Source: Prochlorococcus sp. AG-402-A21
GTDB lineage: Bacteria > Cyanobacteriota > Cyanobacteriia > PCC-6307 > Cyanobiaceae
Assembly: GCA_003279655.1 (NCBI GenBank)
Contig: QCHI01000004.1
Coordinates: forward strand, 24,421-88,420
Reading direction: 5' to 3'
Length of the DNA: 64,000 nucleotides
Part shown: positions 25,883-35,724 of the stretch, one piece after another
How the letters are laid out: every line of letters starts with the position of its first letter
Position numbering within the stretch: the first letter of the stretch is position 1
The notes under the pieces: generated by a model
The model's input: the letters and a program-made list of their open reading frames with translations, nothing else
What the model was told of the DNA's origin: nothing
Databases searched by the model: none
Position numbers and translations under genes: made by a program

Positions 25883-28800
25883 TTAAGAATGAATATCTTG
25901 TAAAGCTGAAACTGATAGATTTTGATTCTGCAATGCCTCTATACCTTTTACAGCAGCACTAGCCCCCTTTAAGGTTGTCAAAGTTGGTACAGAGTAGTCA
26001 AGAGCTGCCTTTCTAAGATATTTATCATCATAAATTGCTTGACGTCCGATTGGTGTATTTATTACCAACTGAACCTTTCCAGATCGAATCATATCCTCAA
26101 TATTTGGTCTTCCTTCGTGAACCTTGAGAACCATTTCTACATTTAAATCAAATTTCTCGAGATACTTAGAAGTACCAGATGTTGCAAGAATTGAAAAACC
26201 TAGTTCAATTAATTTCTTTGCTACAGGAATCAATGCAGGTTTATCTCGATCATTAGTAGATAAGAAAACAAAACCGGAAGTAGGCAATCCCTCACCGGCT
26301 GCGAGTTCAGATTTTGCATAGGCCATTCCAAAAGTTTTTGCAGATCCCATGACCTCACCAGTTGAACGCATTTCTGGACCCAAAACACTGTCTGATCCAG
26401 GGAAACGTCTAAAAGGCATAACAGCCTCTTTTATTGCTTGAAGTGGTGGAATTGGTTCTTGATTTAATCCAATATCTTTTAATGTTTTGTTTAAAAGTAG
26501 CTGTGTTGCAATTTTCGCAAGAGGTACTCCAGTGGCTTTAGAAACGAAAGGAACTGTTCTTGAAGCCCTTGGATTTGCCTCAATAATATAAACAATCTCA
26601 TTACCCTCCTCATCTCTCTTGACAGCGAATTGAAGATTAATTAGACCAACCACATCTAGTTCAGTCGCTAAAGATTTTGTCCAATGCTTAATTGTTTTAA
26701 TTGATTCTGAAGATAAAGTTACAGAAGGAAGGCAACAGGCAGAATCGCCAGAGTGAATACCAGCTGGCTCTATATGCTCCATCAATCCTCCAATCACAAC
26801 ATTCTTGCTTACATCACACAAAGCATCAACATCAACTTCAATTGCATTCTCTAAATATTGATCTATAAGGATTGGATGATCTGGCTCAACGTTTACAGCT
26901 TCCTTTATGTATCTTTCCAATTCATCTTGCTCATAAACAATTTCCATAGCCCTACCACCAAGAACATATGAAGGCCTAACAACCAATGGATAACCAACTT
27001 TATTTGCTACAGCTAATGATTCTTCAAAAGTTCTAGCAAGACCATTTTTGGGTTGCCTAATATCTAATCTCCTCAAAACTTTGTCAAATTGCTCTCTATC
27101 TTCAGCTAAGTCAATTGAGATAGGGGATGTACCTAAAACTTTTGTTCGTAATTTTGAGTTTTCTGATTTCTCTAACCAATTAAGTAAGGGCAAAGAGAGT
27201 TTTAAAGGAGTTTGCCCTCCAAATTGAACTACAATTCCATAAGGTTCCTCGAATTCAATAACATTTAGAACATCTTCTAGAGTTAGAGGTTCAAAGTAAA
27301 GGATGTCGCTAGTGTCATAATCAGTGGAAACCGTTTCCGGGTTACTATTTATCATTATTGTCGTAAAGTCTTCCTCTTGAGCTTGATAAGAAGCATGACA
27401 ACAACAATAATCAAATTCAATACCTTGTCCAATACGATTTGGACCACCGCCCAAAATTAAAATTTTATTTTTATTATCATTTTTAATTTCATTAAGATTA
27501 ATATTCTTGATTATATTTCCTTCATTATTAATCCTATAGGCTGGCCTTTCATATGTAGAATAATGATATGGTGTATTGGAGGAAAATTCAGAAGCACATG
27601 TATCAACTGTTTTAAAAATAGGTAATATTTTCAGGAAGGTTCTTCTAGATCTAATTGTTAATTCATCAGTATTTAGTGCAAAGGCAATCTGATGATCGGA
27701 GAATCCAAGTTGTTTTAACTTAAAGAAAAAATTAGGCTCTAATTGAGTAATATTTTCATACTTAAGCAATTGATCCTCTGCATTTACTATGTTCCTTAAT
27801 TTTGATAAGAACCAATGGTCTATTTTACAAAAAGAGAAAATTTCATTATCACTACGCCCATTCTTCATTGCTAATCTTACATGCATTATCCTCTCTGGAG
27901 AAGGCGTCCTTAATAGTCTTTCTAATTCAATAGAAGATACATTCTCATCAATTCGATCACACCCCCAACCACCTAGTCCTGTTTCTAAAGATCTTATTGC
28001 CTTTTGAAAAGACTCTTCAAAACATCTTCCTATTGCCATAGCCTCTCCCACTGACTTCATTGAAGTCGTAAGAATTGAAGAACTTCCTGAGAATTTTTCA
28101 AATGCAAAACGAGGTATTTTAGTAACTACGTAATCAATTGAAGGTTCAAAACATGCTGGGGTCTTACCAGTAATATCGTTAATAATCTCATCTAGTCTAT
28201 AACCAACAGCCAAAAGAGCGGCAATTTTGGCAATAGGAAAACCTGTGGCTTTACTTGCTAAAGCTGATGATCTACTAACACGAGGATTCATCTCAATTAC
28301 TATAATTTCACCATTATTGGGATTAATTGCAAATTGAATATTGCTTCCACCAGTTGCTACTCCAATTTCTCTAATTATTGAAATTGAATAGTCTCTTAAA
28401 CGTTGATATTCTCTATCAGATAGAGTTTGAGCAGGAGCTACTGTAATAGAATCTCCAGTGTGAACTCCCATAGGATCAACATTTTCAATACTGCATATAA
28501 TTACAACATTGTCTGATAAATCTCTCATAACTTCTAACTCAAATTCTTTCCAACCTAAAAGAGATTTTTCTATAAGTATTTGAGAAACAGGACTAGCATC
28601 TAAGCCTGTTTTACACAACTCTAAAAATTCATCTTGGTTATAAGCTATACCGCCTCCACTTCCTCCTAATGTAAAAGCAGGACGAATAATTTTCGGGAAT
28701 GAAGAAATTTCATTTCCAACTATTTCAGCTTCTTGAAGATTAGAAGCTATACCAGATGGACATACATCAACACCAATATTTTTCATCGCTATTTTAAATA

Positions 28801-29191
28801 AATTTCTATCCTCAGCCTTTTTAATTGCATTAAGATCGGCACCAATTAATTCAATATTATATTTTTCTAAAATCCCAGATTCTGCCAACTCTACTGAAAT
28901 ATTCAAAGCAGTTTGCCCACCCATTGTGGGCAAAAGAGCATCGGGTCTTTCTATTTCTATAATTTGTTCAACAACTGGAGCAGTTAATGGTTCAATATAG
29001 GTCCTGTTTGCCGTTTCAGGATCGGTCATTATTGAAGCTGGATTAGAGTTAACTAAAATGACTTCAAAACCTTCGCTTCTGAGCGCTTTGCATGCCTGGG
29101 TACCGGAATAATCGAATTCACAGGCCTGTCCAATAACAATTGGTCCAGACCCTAGTATCAAAATCCGACGTATATCTTTACGCCGTGGCAT
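25883..29191 (-). CDS. carB: Carbamoyl-phosphate synthase, large subunit
   Basis: 1102 aa, full length. It has two ATP-grasp halves: the first starts [20 protein letters not shown], the second [20 protein letters not shown] at about 580. An MGS-like allosteric domain at the C-terminus (from about 950) contains [16 protein letters not shown]. It uses ammonia from CarA, bicarbonate and two ATP. ATG start. Separate from carA (24 kb apart on the same strand), so the two subunits are not one operon here. Confidence 0.97.
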   Translation of the reverse strand: MPRRKDIRRILILGSGPIVIGQACEFDYSGTQACKALRSEGFEVILVNSNPASIMTDPETANRTYIEPLTAPVVEQIIEIERPDALLPTMGGQTALNISVELAESGILEKYNIELIGADLNAIKKAEDRNLFKIAMKNIGVDVCPSGIASNLQEAEIVGNEISSFPKIIRPAFTLGGSGGGIAYNQDEFLELCKTGLDASPVSQILIEKSLLGWKEFELEVMRDLSDNVVIICSIENVDPMGVHTGDSITVAPAQTLSDREYQRLRDYSISIIREIGVATGGSNIQFAINPNNGEIIVIEMNPRVSRSSALASKATGFPIAKIAALLAVGYRLDEIINDITGKTPACFEPSIDYVVTKIPRFAFEKFSGSSSILTTSMKSVGEAMAIGRCFEESFQKAIRSLETGLGGWGCDRIDENVSSIELERLLRTPSPERIMHVRLAMKNGRSDNEIFSFCKIDHWFLSKLRNIVNAEDQLLKYENITQLEPNFFFKLKQLGFSDHQIAFALNTDELTIRSRRTFLKILPIFKTVDTCASEFSSNTPYHYSTYERPAYRINNEGNIIKNINLNEIKNDNKNKILILGGGPNRIGQGIEFDYCCCHASYQAQEEDFTTIMINSNPETVSTDYDTSDILYFEPLTLEDVLNVIEFEEPYGIVVQFGGQTPLKLSLPLLNWLEKSENSKLRTKVLGTSPISIDLAEDREQFDKVLRRLDIRQPKNGLARTFEESLAVANKVGYPLVVRPSYVLGGRAMEIVYEQDELERYIKEAVNVEPDHPILIDQYLENAIEVDVDALCDVSKNVVIGGLMEHIEPAGIHSGDSACCLPSVTLSSESIKTIKHWTKSLATELDVVGLINLQFAVKRDEEGNEIVYIIEANPRASRTVPFVSKATGVPLAKIATQLLLNKTLKDIGLNQEPIPPLQAIKEAVMPFRRFPGSDSVLGPEMRSTGEVMGSAKTFGMAYAKSELAAGEGLPTSGFVFLSTNDRDKPALIPVAKKLIELGFSILATSGTSKYLEKFDLNVEMVLKVHEGRPNIEDMIRSGKVQLVINTPIGRQAIYDDKYLRKAALDYSVPTLTTLKGASAAVKGIEALQNQNLSVSALQDIHS

Positions 29192-29311
29192 TTGAATTTC
29201 TTGTAAACTTCATTTATGTCACGCATTCTAGGTATCTGTTTATCATCTACTGTCTAGATCGGCAAACTACCATTAAAGTTTAACTAACTTTCCGAATAAG
29301 AAACAAAGAGT

Positions 29312-29947
29312 ATGAGCGAACTACAGCGCCTTAAAGGGCTGCTGCCACCAGAAAACCAAAGCTGGGTATTCATTGAAGCCGCAGCTGCAATAGATCCTCC
29401 CTTAATCACGCTTGAAGAAATTGGGCGAGATGAAGTGGAGATTCAAGTTGACCTTGAGCAATGGGACTATTTAGCTCAAGATCATAGAAATCTATTGTTT
29501 TGGCATGAGGTGGGACGCATTCAAAATGACACCATCCCAAGAGATGGCTGGGAAATGGCTGCTCTTGCAATAGGTTTAGGTGGTGCTATTGGAGAATTAT
29601 GGGTTCAAGACGGATTACTACTTTTAATGGCACTTGGATTATCAGGTTTTGCAGGTTATCGGCTTTATTTAAAAAATAATTCAGAAAAACGATTACAAGA
29701 TGCGATATCCGCTGATGAGAGGGCTATAGACTTGGCATGCAGATTTGGATATAGCGTTCCAAATGCTTATAAGAGTCTTGGCGGTGCATTAAAAGATTTA
29801 GTTGAAAAATCTAGAAAGAAAAAAAAGCGTACATTTTATGAAGATAGATTAGAAGCACTAAGAAAGAGTGCTGAAAGAGCTCGAGCAGAAATGGCATCTC
29901 AAGAGGGATCTCAAAAATCAGTTACAAGTGAAAATGTTTATGGATAG
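29312..29947 (+). CDS. DUF3318-family protein
   Basis: 211 aa. It opens MSELQRLKGLLPPENQSWVF and has the LFWHEVGRIQNDT segment (H-E near residue 71) that resembles a degenerate metallopeptidase-like helix, followed by two hydrophobic stretches (about 85-120). The C-terminus is a long charged helix with KKKKR. It fits the cyanobacterial DUF3318 family; function unknown. Its last codons overlap the rsfS start, and the order DUF3318-rsfS-CGLD27-asparaginase looks like one operon. Confidence 0.85.
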   Translation: MSELQRLKGLLPPENQSWVFIEAAAAIDPPLITLEEIGRDEVEIQVDLEQWDYLAQDHRNLLFWHEVGRIQNDTIPRDGWEMAALAIGLGGAIGELWVQDGLLLLMALGLSGFAGYRLYLKNNSEKRLQDAISADERAIDLACRFGYSVPNAYKSLGGALKDLVEKSRKKKKRTFYEDRLEALRKSAERARAEMASQEGSQKSVTSENVYG

Positions 29948-30314
29948 TAGTAGGTTAGTTGAACTAGCTGCAGTTGCTTGCGATGATAGAAAAGCTGGTG
30001 ATATAAAACTTTTAAAAGTTGATGAAGTATCAAGTATAGCTGATTGGATATTAATTACTGAAGGACTTTCCGATGTTCAAGTAAGGGCAATAGTTAATAA
30101 TGTAGAGAAGACAATCAGAGAGGAAGCAGATCTACTTCCTCTTCGAAAGGAAGGAATAAACGAGGCAAAATGGGCATTATTAGATTACGGAGATCTAATA
30201 ATTAATGTTTTCCAACCTAATGAAAGAAGATTCTACGATCTAGAATCATTTTGGAGTAATGGTATTATTCATAATTTTATAAATAATAAACTAATAGTAT
30301 TAATAGATGAATAA
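29934..30314 (+). CDS. rsfS: Ribosomal silencing factor (RsfS/Iojap)
   Basis: About 126 aa from ATG 29934, or 124 from ATG 29940; both overlap the DUF3318 stop. The family core is clear: CDDRKAGDIKLLKVDEVSSI, DWILITEGLSDVQVRAI, and ALLDYGDLIINVFQPNERRFYDLESFW. RsfS binds ribosomal protein L14 and blocks subunit joining under starvation. It overlaps the downstream CGLD27 gene by 8 bp. Confidence 0.93.
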   Translation: MFMDSSRLVELAAVACDDRKAGDIKLLKVDEVSSIADWILITEGLSDVQVRAIVNNVEKTIREEADLLPLRKEGINEAKWALLDYGDLIINVFQPNERRFYDLESFWSNGIIHNFINNKLIVLIDE

Positions 30315-30804
30315 TACAGTATGCCCTGTGCCTCTAAACCAAAGGCCAATAAATGAATTTAATAGCATTAGAAATTCATGGATAATCTCCTGGCCTTTTT
30401 TAGAAAGGAAATTCTTCTACAGGAAATTAATGTTTAGTTGGTTATTAGTTACACCAGTTAGTTTAACAATATCTTATGGAAGCGATTACCTTAAAAACAA
30501 CATTTTTGAACTCATATCTATAAGCCTTACTGCATCTCTTGCTTTTCCTATATTATTACTAATAAGGCAATGGTTGAGTTGGGTATACATATATAAACGC
30601 CTTAATTCTGAAAATATTGAGTACGAAGAATCTGGTTGGTATGATGGACAGACTTGGGAAAAACCAATTGATTGGAGAGCAAAAGACTTACTAATAGCTC
30701 AACACCAAATCAAACCTGTCTTAAATCATTTAGAAGTGATAATAATAATATTAAATTCAATTATTATATCTTCATTTTTATTTATACTTTTAGGAATGAA
30801 TTAA
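30307..30804 (+). CDS. CGLD27/DUF1230-family membrane protein
   Basis: 165 aa. It opens CPVPLNQRPINEFNSI and has SWPFLERKFFYRKLMFSWLL and YEESGWYDGQTWEKPIDWRAKDLLI. These are the signature blocks of CGLD27, a protein conserved in cyanobacteria, green algae and diatoms. Two to four hydrophobic segments (about 45-60, 72-92, 145-163). Function unclear; plant relatives are linked to plastid iron or photosynthesis phenotypes. Overlaps rsfS; the asparaginase gene starts 3 bp later. Confidence 0.85.
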   Translation: MNNTVCPVPLNQRPINEFNSIRNSWIISWPFLERKFFYRKLMFSWLLVTPVSLTISYGSDYLKNNIFELISISLTASLAFPILLLIRQWLSWVYIYKRLNSENIEYEESGWYDGQTWEKPIDWRAKDLLIAQHQIKPVLNHLEVIIIILNSIIISSFLFILLGMN

Positions 30805-30807
30805 TAC

Positions 30808-31770
30808 ATGAATCTACAAAACAATTATTCAAATCACGGCAACAATTATTTAAAGGTTCTAGTAAAAAGAGGTTCAAGTGTTGAATCCATTCATAGAGCC
30901 CACGCTTCAATATGTGATACGAAAGGAAGGATATTAATGCAAGCAGGGTCATGTGAATATGAAACTTTCATACGATCCGCCTTAAAACCTTTCCAAGCAT
31001 TACCATTCCTTACAAGTGGTGCTTCAGAAAAATACAATTTAGACAATAAGACATTAGCTCTGGCATGTGGTTCTCATAAGGGATCATCAGTACAGGCGAG
31101 AACCGCCTTCAAGCTACTTTGGAATGCTGAAATAGATATTAAAGAGCTGAAATGTCCAATCCCTCAAAATAGAGAAAGCAAACTTCAGCATAATTGCTCA
31201 GGAAAGCATTCAGCATTTCTCGCAACCTGCAAAAAAATGAACTGGGACCTCGATAGCTATTTAATGGGACATCATCCACTGCAGAAAGAAATATTCAGGA
31301 GAGTTTCCGAGTTGCTAAAAATACCAGCCGAAGAATTAATTGCCGAAAGAGATGACTGTGGTGCTCCAACATTACTTTTGCGTTTATCTCAAATGGCGGT
31401 TTTATATGCTCATTTATCTAGATCTGACCAACCTGAATTTGAAAAAATAACTCGTGCCATGACAACCCATCCAGACCTTGTTGCTGGAGAAGGATATTTT
31501 GATTCAGAATTAATAAAAAGAGGTCACAATAAAATAATCAGCAAAGGTGGAAGTGAAGGCATCCAATGTATTGGTCTTCTGGGGGAAGGTATGGGACTCT
31601 CAATAAAGGTTGAAGATGGTTCAAAAAGAGCAAAGCATGCAGTTGCTATACATCTGCTTCGACAACTCGAATGGATCACTCCATCAGCAATTGAAGAACT
31701 AGATGAAATCATCCTTCAGAAAAAGCAAGGTATTTTTATAGAAGTTGAAGGAGAATTAAAGATCCCCTAA
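30808..31770 (+). CDS. L-asparaginase II-type protein
   Basis: 320 aa of the thermolabile asparaginase family (Rhizobium etli AnsA type, PF06089). Recognisable blocks include VLVKRGSSVESIHRAHASI, RSALKPFQALP, ALACGSHKGS, LQHNCSGKHSAFLATC and ERDDCGAPTLLLRL. It would hydrolyse asparagine to aspartate and ammonia. ATG start, last gene of the DUF3318-rsfS-CGLD27 run, 3 bp after the CGLD27 stop. Confidence 0.88.
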   Translation: MNLQNNYSNHGNNYLKVLVKRGSSVESIHRAHASICDTKGRILMQAGSCEYETFIRSALKPFQALPFLTSGASEKYNLDNKTLALACGSHKGSSVQARTAFKLLWNAEIDIKELKCPIPQNRESKLQHNCSGKHSAFLATCKKMNWDLDSYLMGHHPLQKEIFRRVSELLKIPAEELIAERDDCGAPTLLLRLSQMAVLYAHLSRSDQPEFEKITRAMTTHPDLVAGEGYFDSELIKRGHNKIISKGGSEGIQCIGLLGEGMGLSIKVEDGSKRAKHAVAIHLLRQLEWITPSAIEELDEIILQKKQGIFIEVEGELKIP

Positions 31771-31822
31771 CCCAAACAAACTAGTATTTTACGTCACATA
31801 AAGATGTATGCTTTTAATGCTT

Positions 31823-31899
<77 letters not shown>

Positions 31900-31906
31900 A
31901 TTAACC

Positions 31907-31932
31907 AAAAGCCTGCTAAAGCGGGCTTTTTT
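31907..31932 (+). terminator. Rho-independent terminator after tRNA-Met
   Basis: AAAAGCCTGC, loop TAAA, GCGGGCTTTTTT: a 10-base-pair stem (one G-T wobble) with a T run, just 8 bp after the tRNA 3' end. Confidence 0.85.
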
Positions 31933-32011
31933 ATTGAATTCAATACATCTTTAAATAAAAATTTTTAAAAGTTTTAGAAATATTATCGGAGAAATATAGT
32001 CATATTTAATA

Positions 32012-32176
32012 TTGGCAAAAAAGCAATTTGCAATACTTCTACTTGTCTCGAAACACAAAAGTATTAATTTTAAATACCCCACACAACCAAACAAGAAGAA
32101 ATACTTCAGAGTTTTTTTAAGGATATCAGAAGATGAATATGATCAATCTTTAAGACAAGGGCTAAGCTATACATAA
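32012..32176 (+). CDS. Possible short protein (54 aa), TTG start
   Basis: An open frame from TTG 32012 reads MAKKQFAILLLVSKHKSINF, then KYPTQPNKKKYFRVFLRISE, then DEYDQSLRQGLSYT. The charged, balanced composition looks more coding than the surrounding AT-rich DNA. The only starts are non-ATG and there is no homologous motif I know. It lies in the 340-bp space between the tRNA-Met terminator and the galE end; otherwise that space holds nothing I recognise. Confidence 0.3.
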   Translation: MAKKQFAILLLVSKHKSINFKYPTQPNKKKYFRVFLRISEDEYDQSLRQGLSYT

Positions 32177-32269
32177 AAAGTAGTTTTCACATATTTATAA
32201 AGTTTTAGTAAGACAATAATAAGAAAAATAATTAATTGAATTGAACTATTTAGAAAGAGGAAAGATCAA

Positions 32270-33316
32270 TTAGGAATAACCATTTGGATTTTTCATCTGC
32301 CAATTCCAGCCATCCAAGCAAATTTGTTCTAGAGATCTCAATGGGGTCCAACCTAATAATTTTTTGGCTTTTGAAATATCTGCATAACATTGAGCGACAT
32401 CGCCATCTCTTCTACTTTGAATTGAAAACGGAATTTGACGACCTGTAGACAACTCGAATTGCTTAATAATATCAAATACAGAATATCCTTTACCAGAGCC
32501 TAAATTAATAAATTCCATACATGATTGTTTTGAATTCAAATAATCAAGTGAGGCTAAATGACCTTCAGATAAATCAATGATATGAATGTAATCACGAATG
32601 CCTGAACCATCTTTCGTATCCCAATCATCGCCAAAAACTTTTAGACGTTTTTGTCTTCCTATTGCTACTTGCGTTATAAATGGAAATAGATTGCTTGGAA
32701 GGCCTATGGGATCTTCACCAATCAAGCCAGATGCATGCGCACCAACTGGATTGAAATAACGTAAGGAACAGATTTTCCATAAATTATTATTAGATTTATA
32801 TAAATCATAAAACATATTTTCGATTGCGACTTTGGTATTTCCATATGGGTTTATTGGTGAGATATTGTGATCTTCTTTAATAGGGACAGAATCCCCCAAA
32901 CCATAGATAGTGGCACTACTACTAAAAACTAAGGAGTAACATTCATATTTTTTCATCGTAAGCAAGAGATTATTAGTACCACATACATTTATATCCCAAT
33001 ATTGAAGAGGATTAATCAATGAGTCAGATACAGATTTTAATCCTGCTAAATGTATAACTGTATCTATAGGTTTAAATTTGCTAATCGAATCATAAAAAAC
33101 ACTATCAATGAGTTTTTTGTCTCTAATATCACCTTTAATAGTTGTTAAATTATAGTTTAAATTATTATTATCAAAATAATTTTTTATTCGATCAATAACA
33201 TTAGGTGAACTATTAACAAAGGAATCTAAAATTATTACATCATATCCTCTTTCTAGCAGCAACAAAGCTATATGTGAACCAATAAATCCAGAACCACCAG
33301 TTAAAAGTACCCTCAT
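32270..33316 (-). CDS. galE: UDP-glucose 4-epimerase
   Basis: 348 aa from ATG 33316; a longer frame to 33343 exists, but MRVLLTGGSGFIGSHIALLL begins exactly at the NAD-binding strand. Extended SDR enzyme: GGSGFIG near residue 7, catalytic FSSSATIYG and PYGNTKVAIE (Y-x3-K), and RYFNPVGAH and DGSGIRDYIHI blocks typical of GalE. It interconverts UDP-glucose and UDP-galactose for surface polysaccharide and galactolipid precursors. Monocistronic here. Confidence 0.94.
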   Translation of the reverse strand: MRVLLTGGSGFIGSHIALLLLERGYDVIILDSFVNSSPNVIDRIKNYFDNNNLNYNLTTIKGDIRDKKLIDSVFYDSISKFKPIDTVIHLAGLKSVSDSLINPLQYWDINVCGTNNLLLTMKKYECYSLVFSSSATIYGLGDSVPIKEDHNISPINPYGNTKVAIENMFYDLYKSNNNLWKICSLRYFNPVGAHASGLIGEDPIGLPSNLFPFITQVAIGRQKRLKVFGDDWDTKDGSGIRDYIHIIDLSEGHLASLDYLNSKQSCMEFINLGSGKGYSVFDIIKQFELSTGRQIPFSIQSRRDGDVAQCYADISKAKKLLGWTPLRSLEQICLDGWNWQMKNPNGYS

Positions 33317-33676
33317 AATAGATAGATATAAATAAAATACCAAACGTAAATCAACATCACTTTAAAAAAGGAAGAGCTTTTTCTCAAGAATTCTAAATCA
33401 CAGATTAGCATCTAATTCAAACCCTATTTGAGACAAATTTGATCTGTTAGGAAATCCCTTATAAAATTCTATGATGTTATTGTAAGAATCTCTTTGATTT
33501 CATCTAATGTATATAACATTACTATGTAAGCCAAAAAAATATTCAAAAAATTTTATTATTGCGTCGCAGAATAAATTATGCTCTCACCTGATAGGAGAAC
33601 AAATAGATTAGTATTTAAATAAAAGCAGACACTTATTATAATAAGATATAAAACCTATTAATCACAAACTATATAA
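33317..33676. other. Gene-free stretch of about 360 bp
   Basis: AT-rich spacer between the galE start and the short ORF at 33677. No ORF of convincing length on either strand, no tRNA, no strong hairpin followed by T run. It should contain the galE promoter on the minus strand and that of the small ORF on the plus strand. Confidence 0.4.
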
Positions 33677-33847
33677 ATGAAAAAAGACAATCTCAAGAGA
33701 ATCATTAAACAATTTGAAACTTTGATAGAGGAGTTAAAAAGTGAGGTCTACTCTGATAAAGATTCATATGTTCATCCGTGGGATGAACATATGAAAAACA
33801 CCCCCAGAATAATAAATTCTGAAGACGATGATGGCTATACTGATTAG
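33677..33847 (+). CDS. Short charged protein (56 aa) carrying a hairpin in its coding DNA
   Basis: ATG ORF of 56 codons: MKKDNLKRIIKQFETLIEEL forms an amphipathic helix, followed by KSEVYSDKDSYVHPWDEHMK and an acidic end NSEDDDGYTD. Soluble, no family recognised. The codons for SYVHPWDEHMK coincide with a perfect 15-bp inverted repeat (33763-33795). Confidence 0.55.
   Translation: MKKDNLKRIIKQFETLIEELKSEVYSDKDSYVHPWDEHMKNTPRIINSEDDDGYTD
33763..33795. repeat. Perfect 15-bp inverted repeat, 3-nt loop
   Basis: TTCATATGTTCATCC, loop GTG, GGATGAACATATGAA. Every position of the two 15-base arms pairs. It lies wholly inside the ORF at 33677-33847 and has no T run, so it is not a standard terminator. 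Confidence 0.9.
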
Positions 33848-33970
33848 TGTTATTTTCTGACGTACAAAAAATTAAACAAACCTAAAGAATAATTCAACTT
33901 GGTTTTTTAGTAGATTTACCTATTGCTATAAAACAAAATTAAATGCAAATTGTGAAAAAAGAATTTGCTA

Positions 33971-34162
33971 ATGGCTCCTTTACCTAAACTTGTAAAAGCC
34001 ACCCCACAAGGAGGGACTATTCATAAATATCAACTTTCAGGCGGAAAAACCTCTTTCATGAGATATCTAGGCTGCTACCTTGGAACTTGTAAATTCTGTA
34101 ATGATATGGAGGAAGCATCTGAATTTGTATCAAGCATAGAGGTTTCCCCAAAAACCCTTTGA
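33971..34162 (+). CDS. Small Cys-containing protein (63 aa)
   Basis: 63 aa from ATG 33971 (an in-frame TTG is six bases upstream). Opens MAPLPKLVKATPQGGTIHKY and contains GCYLGTCKFCND, a C-x4-C-x2-C cluster that could bind a metal. Soluble, no family recognised. The following ~190 bp before the Rieske gene hold no gene I can support. Confidence 0.55.
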   Translation: MAPLPKLVKATPQGGTIHKYQLSGGKTSFMRYLGCYLGTCKFCNDMEEASEFVSSIEVSPKTL

Positions 34163-34355
34163 AGAACTGTTTTCTAGGAGACAATAACCACTTAAAAGAA
34201 TTGGCTTTAACAGCAAACAAACGTAGAGGTTTTTTTATGTAAATTTAATCGATACTAGAAGGCATTAGGTGCTATTTTTTTTGGGTCTTTAAACATATAA
34301 GGAGAATACTCTTTTGATGAGAAAATTTTTATCTCACTAAAAGATCCACTCGGTT

Positions 34356-35690
34356 ATGAAAGAAGAAAAAGGAAAAGAAAATAATTCACTTGAATATGAG
34401 ACTAATAATCTCATTAGATCTTCTTTTAATGAGAAAGAAAGTGTAAAAGACATAGAGAATATTGCTTCAAAACCCTCCAACCAATTAACTAATGGACTAT
34501 TAGGTTGGTATTCGGTCTCAAGCAGCGAGTCGGTTAAGGATGGCAAATTAAATCATTTCACGATTTATAATGAACCACTTGTTTTGTATCGAGATAGAGA
34601 GGGTATTGTTCGATGTGTAAAAGATGTATGCCCTCATAGAGGGGCTTCGTTTTTAGGCGGTGAAGTTATTAATGGCCAACTTGTTTGTCCTTATCATGGT
34701 GCAAGATTCTCCTCGCAAGGTAGTTGTACAAATCTAGACAGAATAACTTGTCAACATATTATTGATTCTAATTATGATAATTATGCAAAAAGCATAAAGC
34801 TTTTCCAGTATCCTTGTGTAGAAAAAGAAGGCTATATATACATTTACTATACTGGAACACCTCTTGCAAATATTGAAGACTTTGAAATAAAATCATCCAT
34901 TAATAGCCTCCTTCCTGATTCATACGGATTTCCTTCGTTAGAATATGAATATGAAGAGGTATATGTAGATTTCAAAGCAGATTGGGCAAGAATTATTGAA
35001 AATCATCTGGATATATTACATGTATTCTGGATGCACGGAGACACTATCCCAGACAAGAATGTAAACCGAGAAACTATAACTAGTTTCAATCAAAAAATAA
35101 AACGAGATCATAGGCAGATTGAAAGTATTTATTCATATAAAACAAATGGTCAAAATGAGTTTATAAGAATAAAATTCGTACCTCCAGGAAGAATTTTTAT
35201 ATATAAAGGCTCACCAGAAAGTACTAGATATATTCAAGTTCTTGATCATATTCCCCTTGGAAATAATAAAGCAAGGGTCATCGTAAGACATTATAGGAAA
35301 TTTCTAAAAAATAAATTATTTACGAACTTAGTACTATTTAGCCATCTACAAAGAAAAACTTTTTATAAGATTTTTAGTGAGGATTATTTGGTTTTAAAAA
35401 CCCAAACATTTAATGATCAGATGGGATACATACAAAAGGACAATGTTAAATTATTGGGAGAAGACAAAATGGTTCAATATTACTGGGATTGGCTCCAGAA
35501 TGCCTTAAATAAAGAAAAGCCATGGGACTTACATCCGACTAATTCATTAACTAACTCAGTCCATGAAGATAGAGGGATGCAATATCCACCAGAGAATCCA
35601 AATATGGCAATAAAAAATAATAGAAAGATCCTTATTAAACTTTTAACTAGATTATTATTCCCAATAAGTTTCATTCTATTGTTAATTTAA
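34356..35690 (+). CDS. Rieske-type non-heme iron oxygenase, membrane-anchored
   Basis: 444 aa, PaO/Tic55/chlorophyllide oxygenase-like. The Rieske 2Fe-2S site is C-P-H at 92-94 and C-P-Y-H at 111-114 in VCPHRGASFLGGEV and LVCPYHGARF. The mononuclear iron site is ENHLDILHVFWMH, giving Asp219, His222 and His227. A C-terminal hydrophobic helix (about 428-444) suggests a thylakoid anchor. Such enzymes hydroxylate tetrapyrroles or other lipophilic substrates. Prochlorococcus makes chlorophyll b with a divergent Rieske oxygenase, so that is one possible job; other Rieske oxygenases cannot be excluded. ATG start. Confidence 0.85.
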   Translation: MKEEKGKENNSLEYETNNLIRSSFNEKESVKDIENIASKPSNQLTNGLLGWYSVSSSESVKDGKLNHFTIYNEPLVLYRDREGIVRCVKDVCPHRGASFLGGEVINGQLVCPYHGARFSSQGSCTNLDRITCQHIIDSNYDNYAKSIKLFQYPCVEKEGYIYIYYTGTPLANIEDFEIKSSINSLLPDSYGFPSLEYEYEEVYVDFKADWARIIENHLDILHVFWMHGDTIPDKNVNRETITSFNQKIKRDHRQIESIYSYKTNGQNEFIRIKFVPPGRIFIYKGSPESTRYIQVLDHIPLGNNKARVIVRHYRKFLKNKLFTNLVLFSHLQRKTFYKIFSEDYLVLKTQTFNDQMGYIQKDNVKLLGEDKMVQYYWDWLQNALNKEKPWDLHPTNSLTNSVHEDRGMQYPPENPNMAIKNNRKILIKLLTRLLFPISFILLLI

Positions 35691-35724
35691 TTAAAATTGA
35701 TTATTAATTTAATGTTACATATAG

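Noticed and set aside
27789..28007. 72-aa ORF inside carB
   Set aside because: Antisense shadow of carB; no independent signal.
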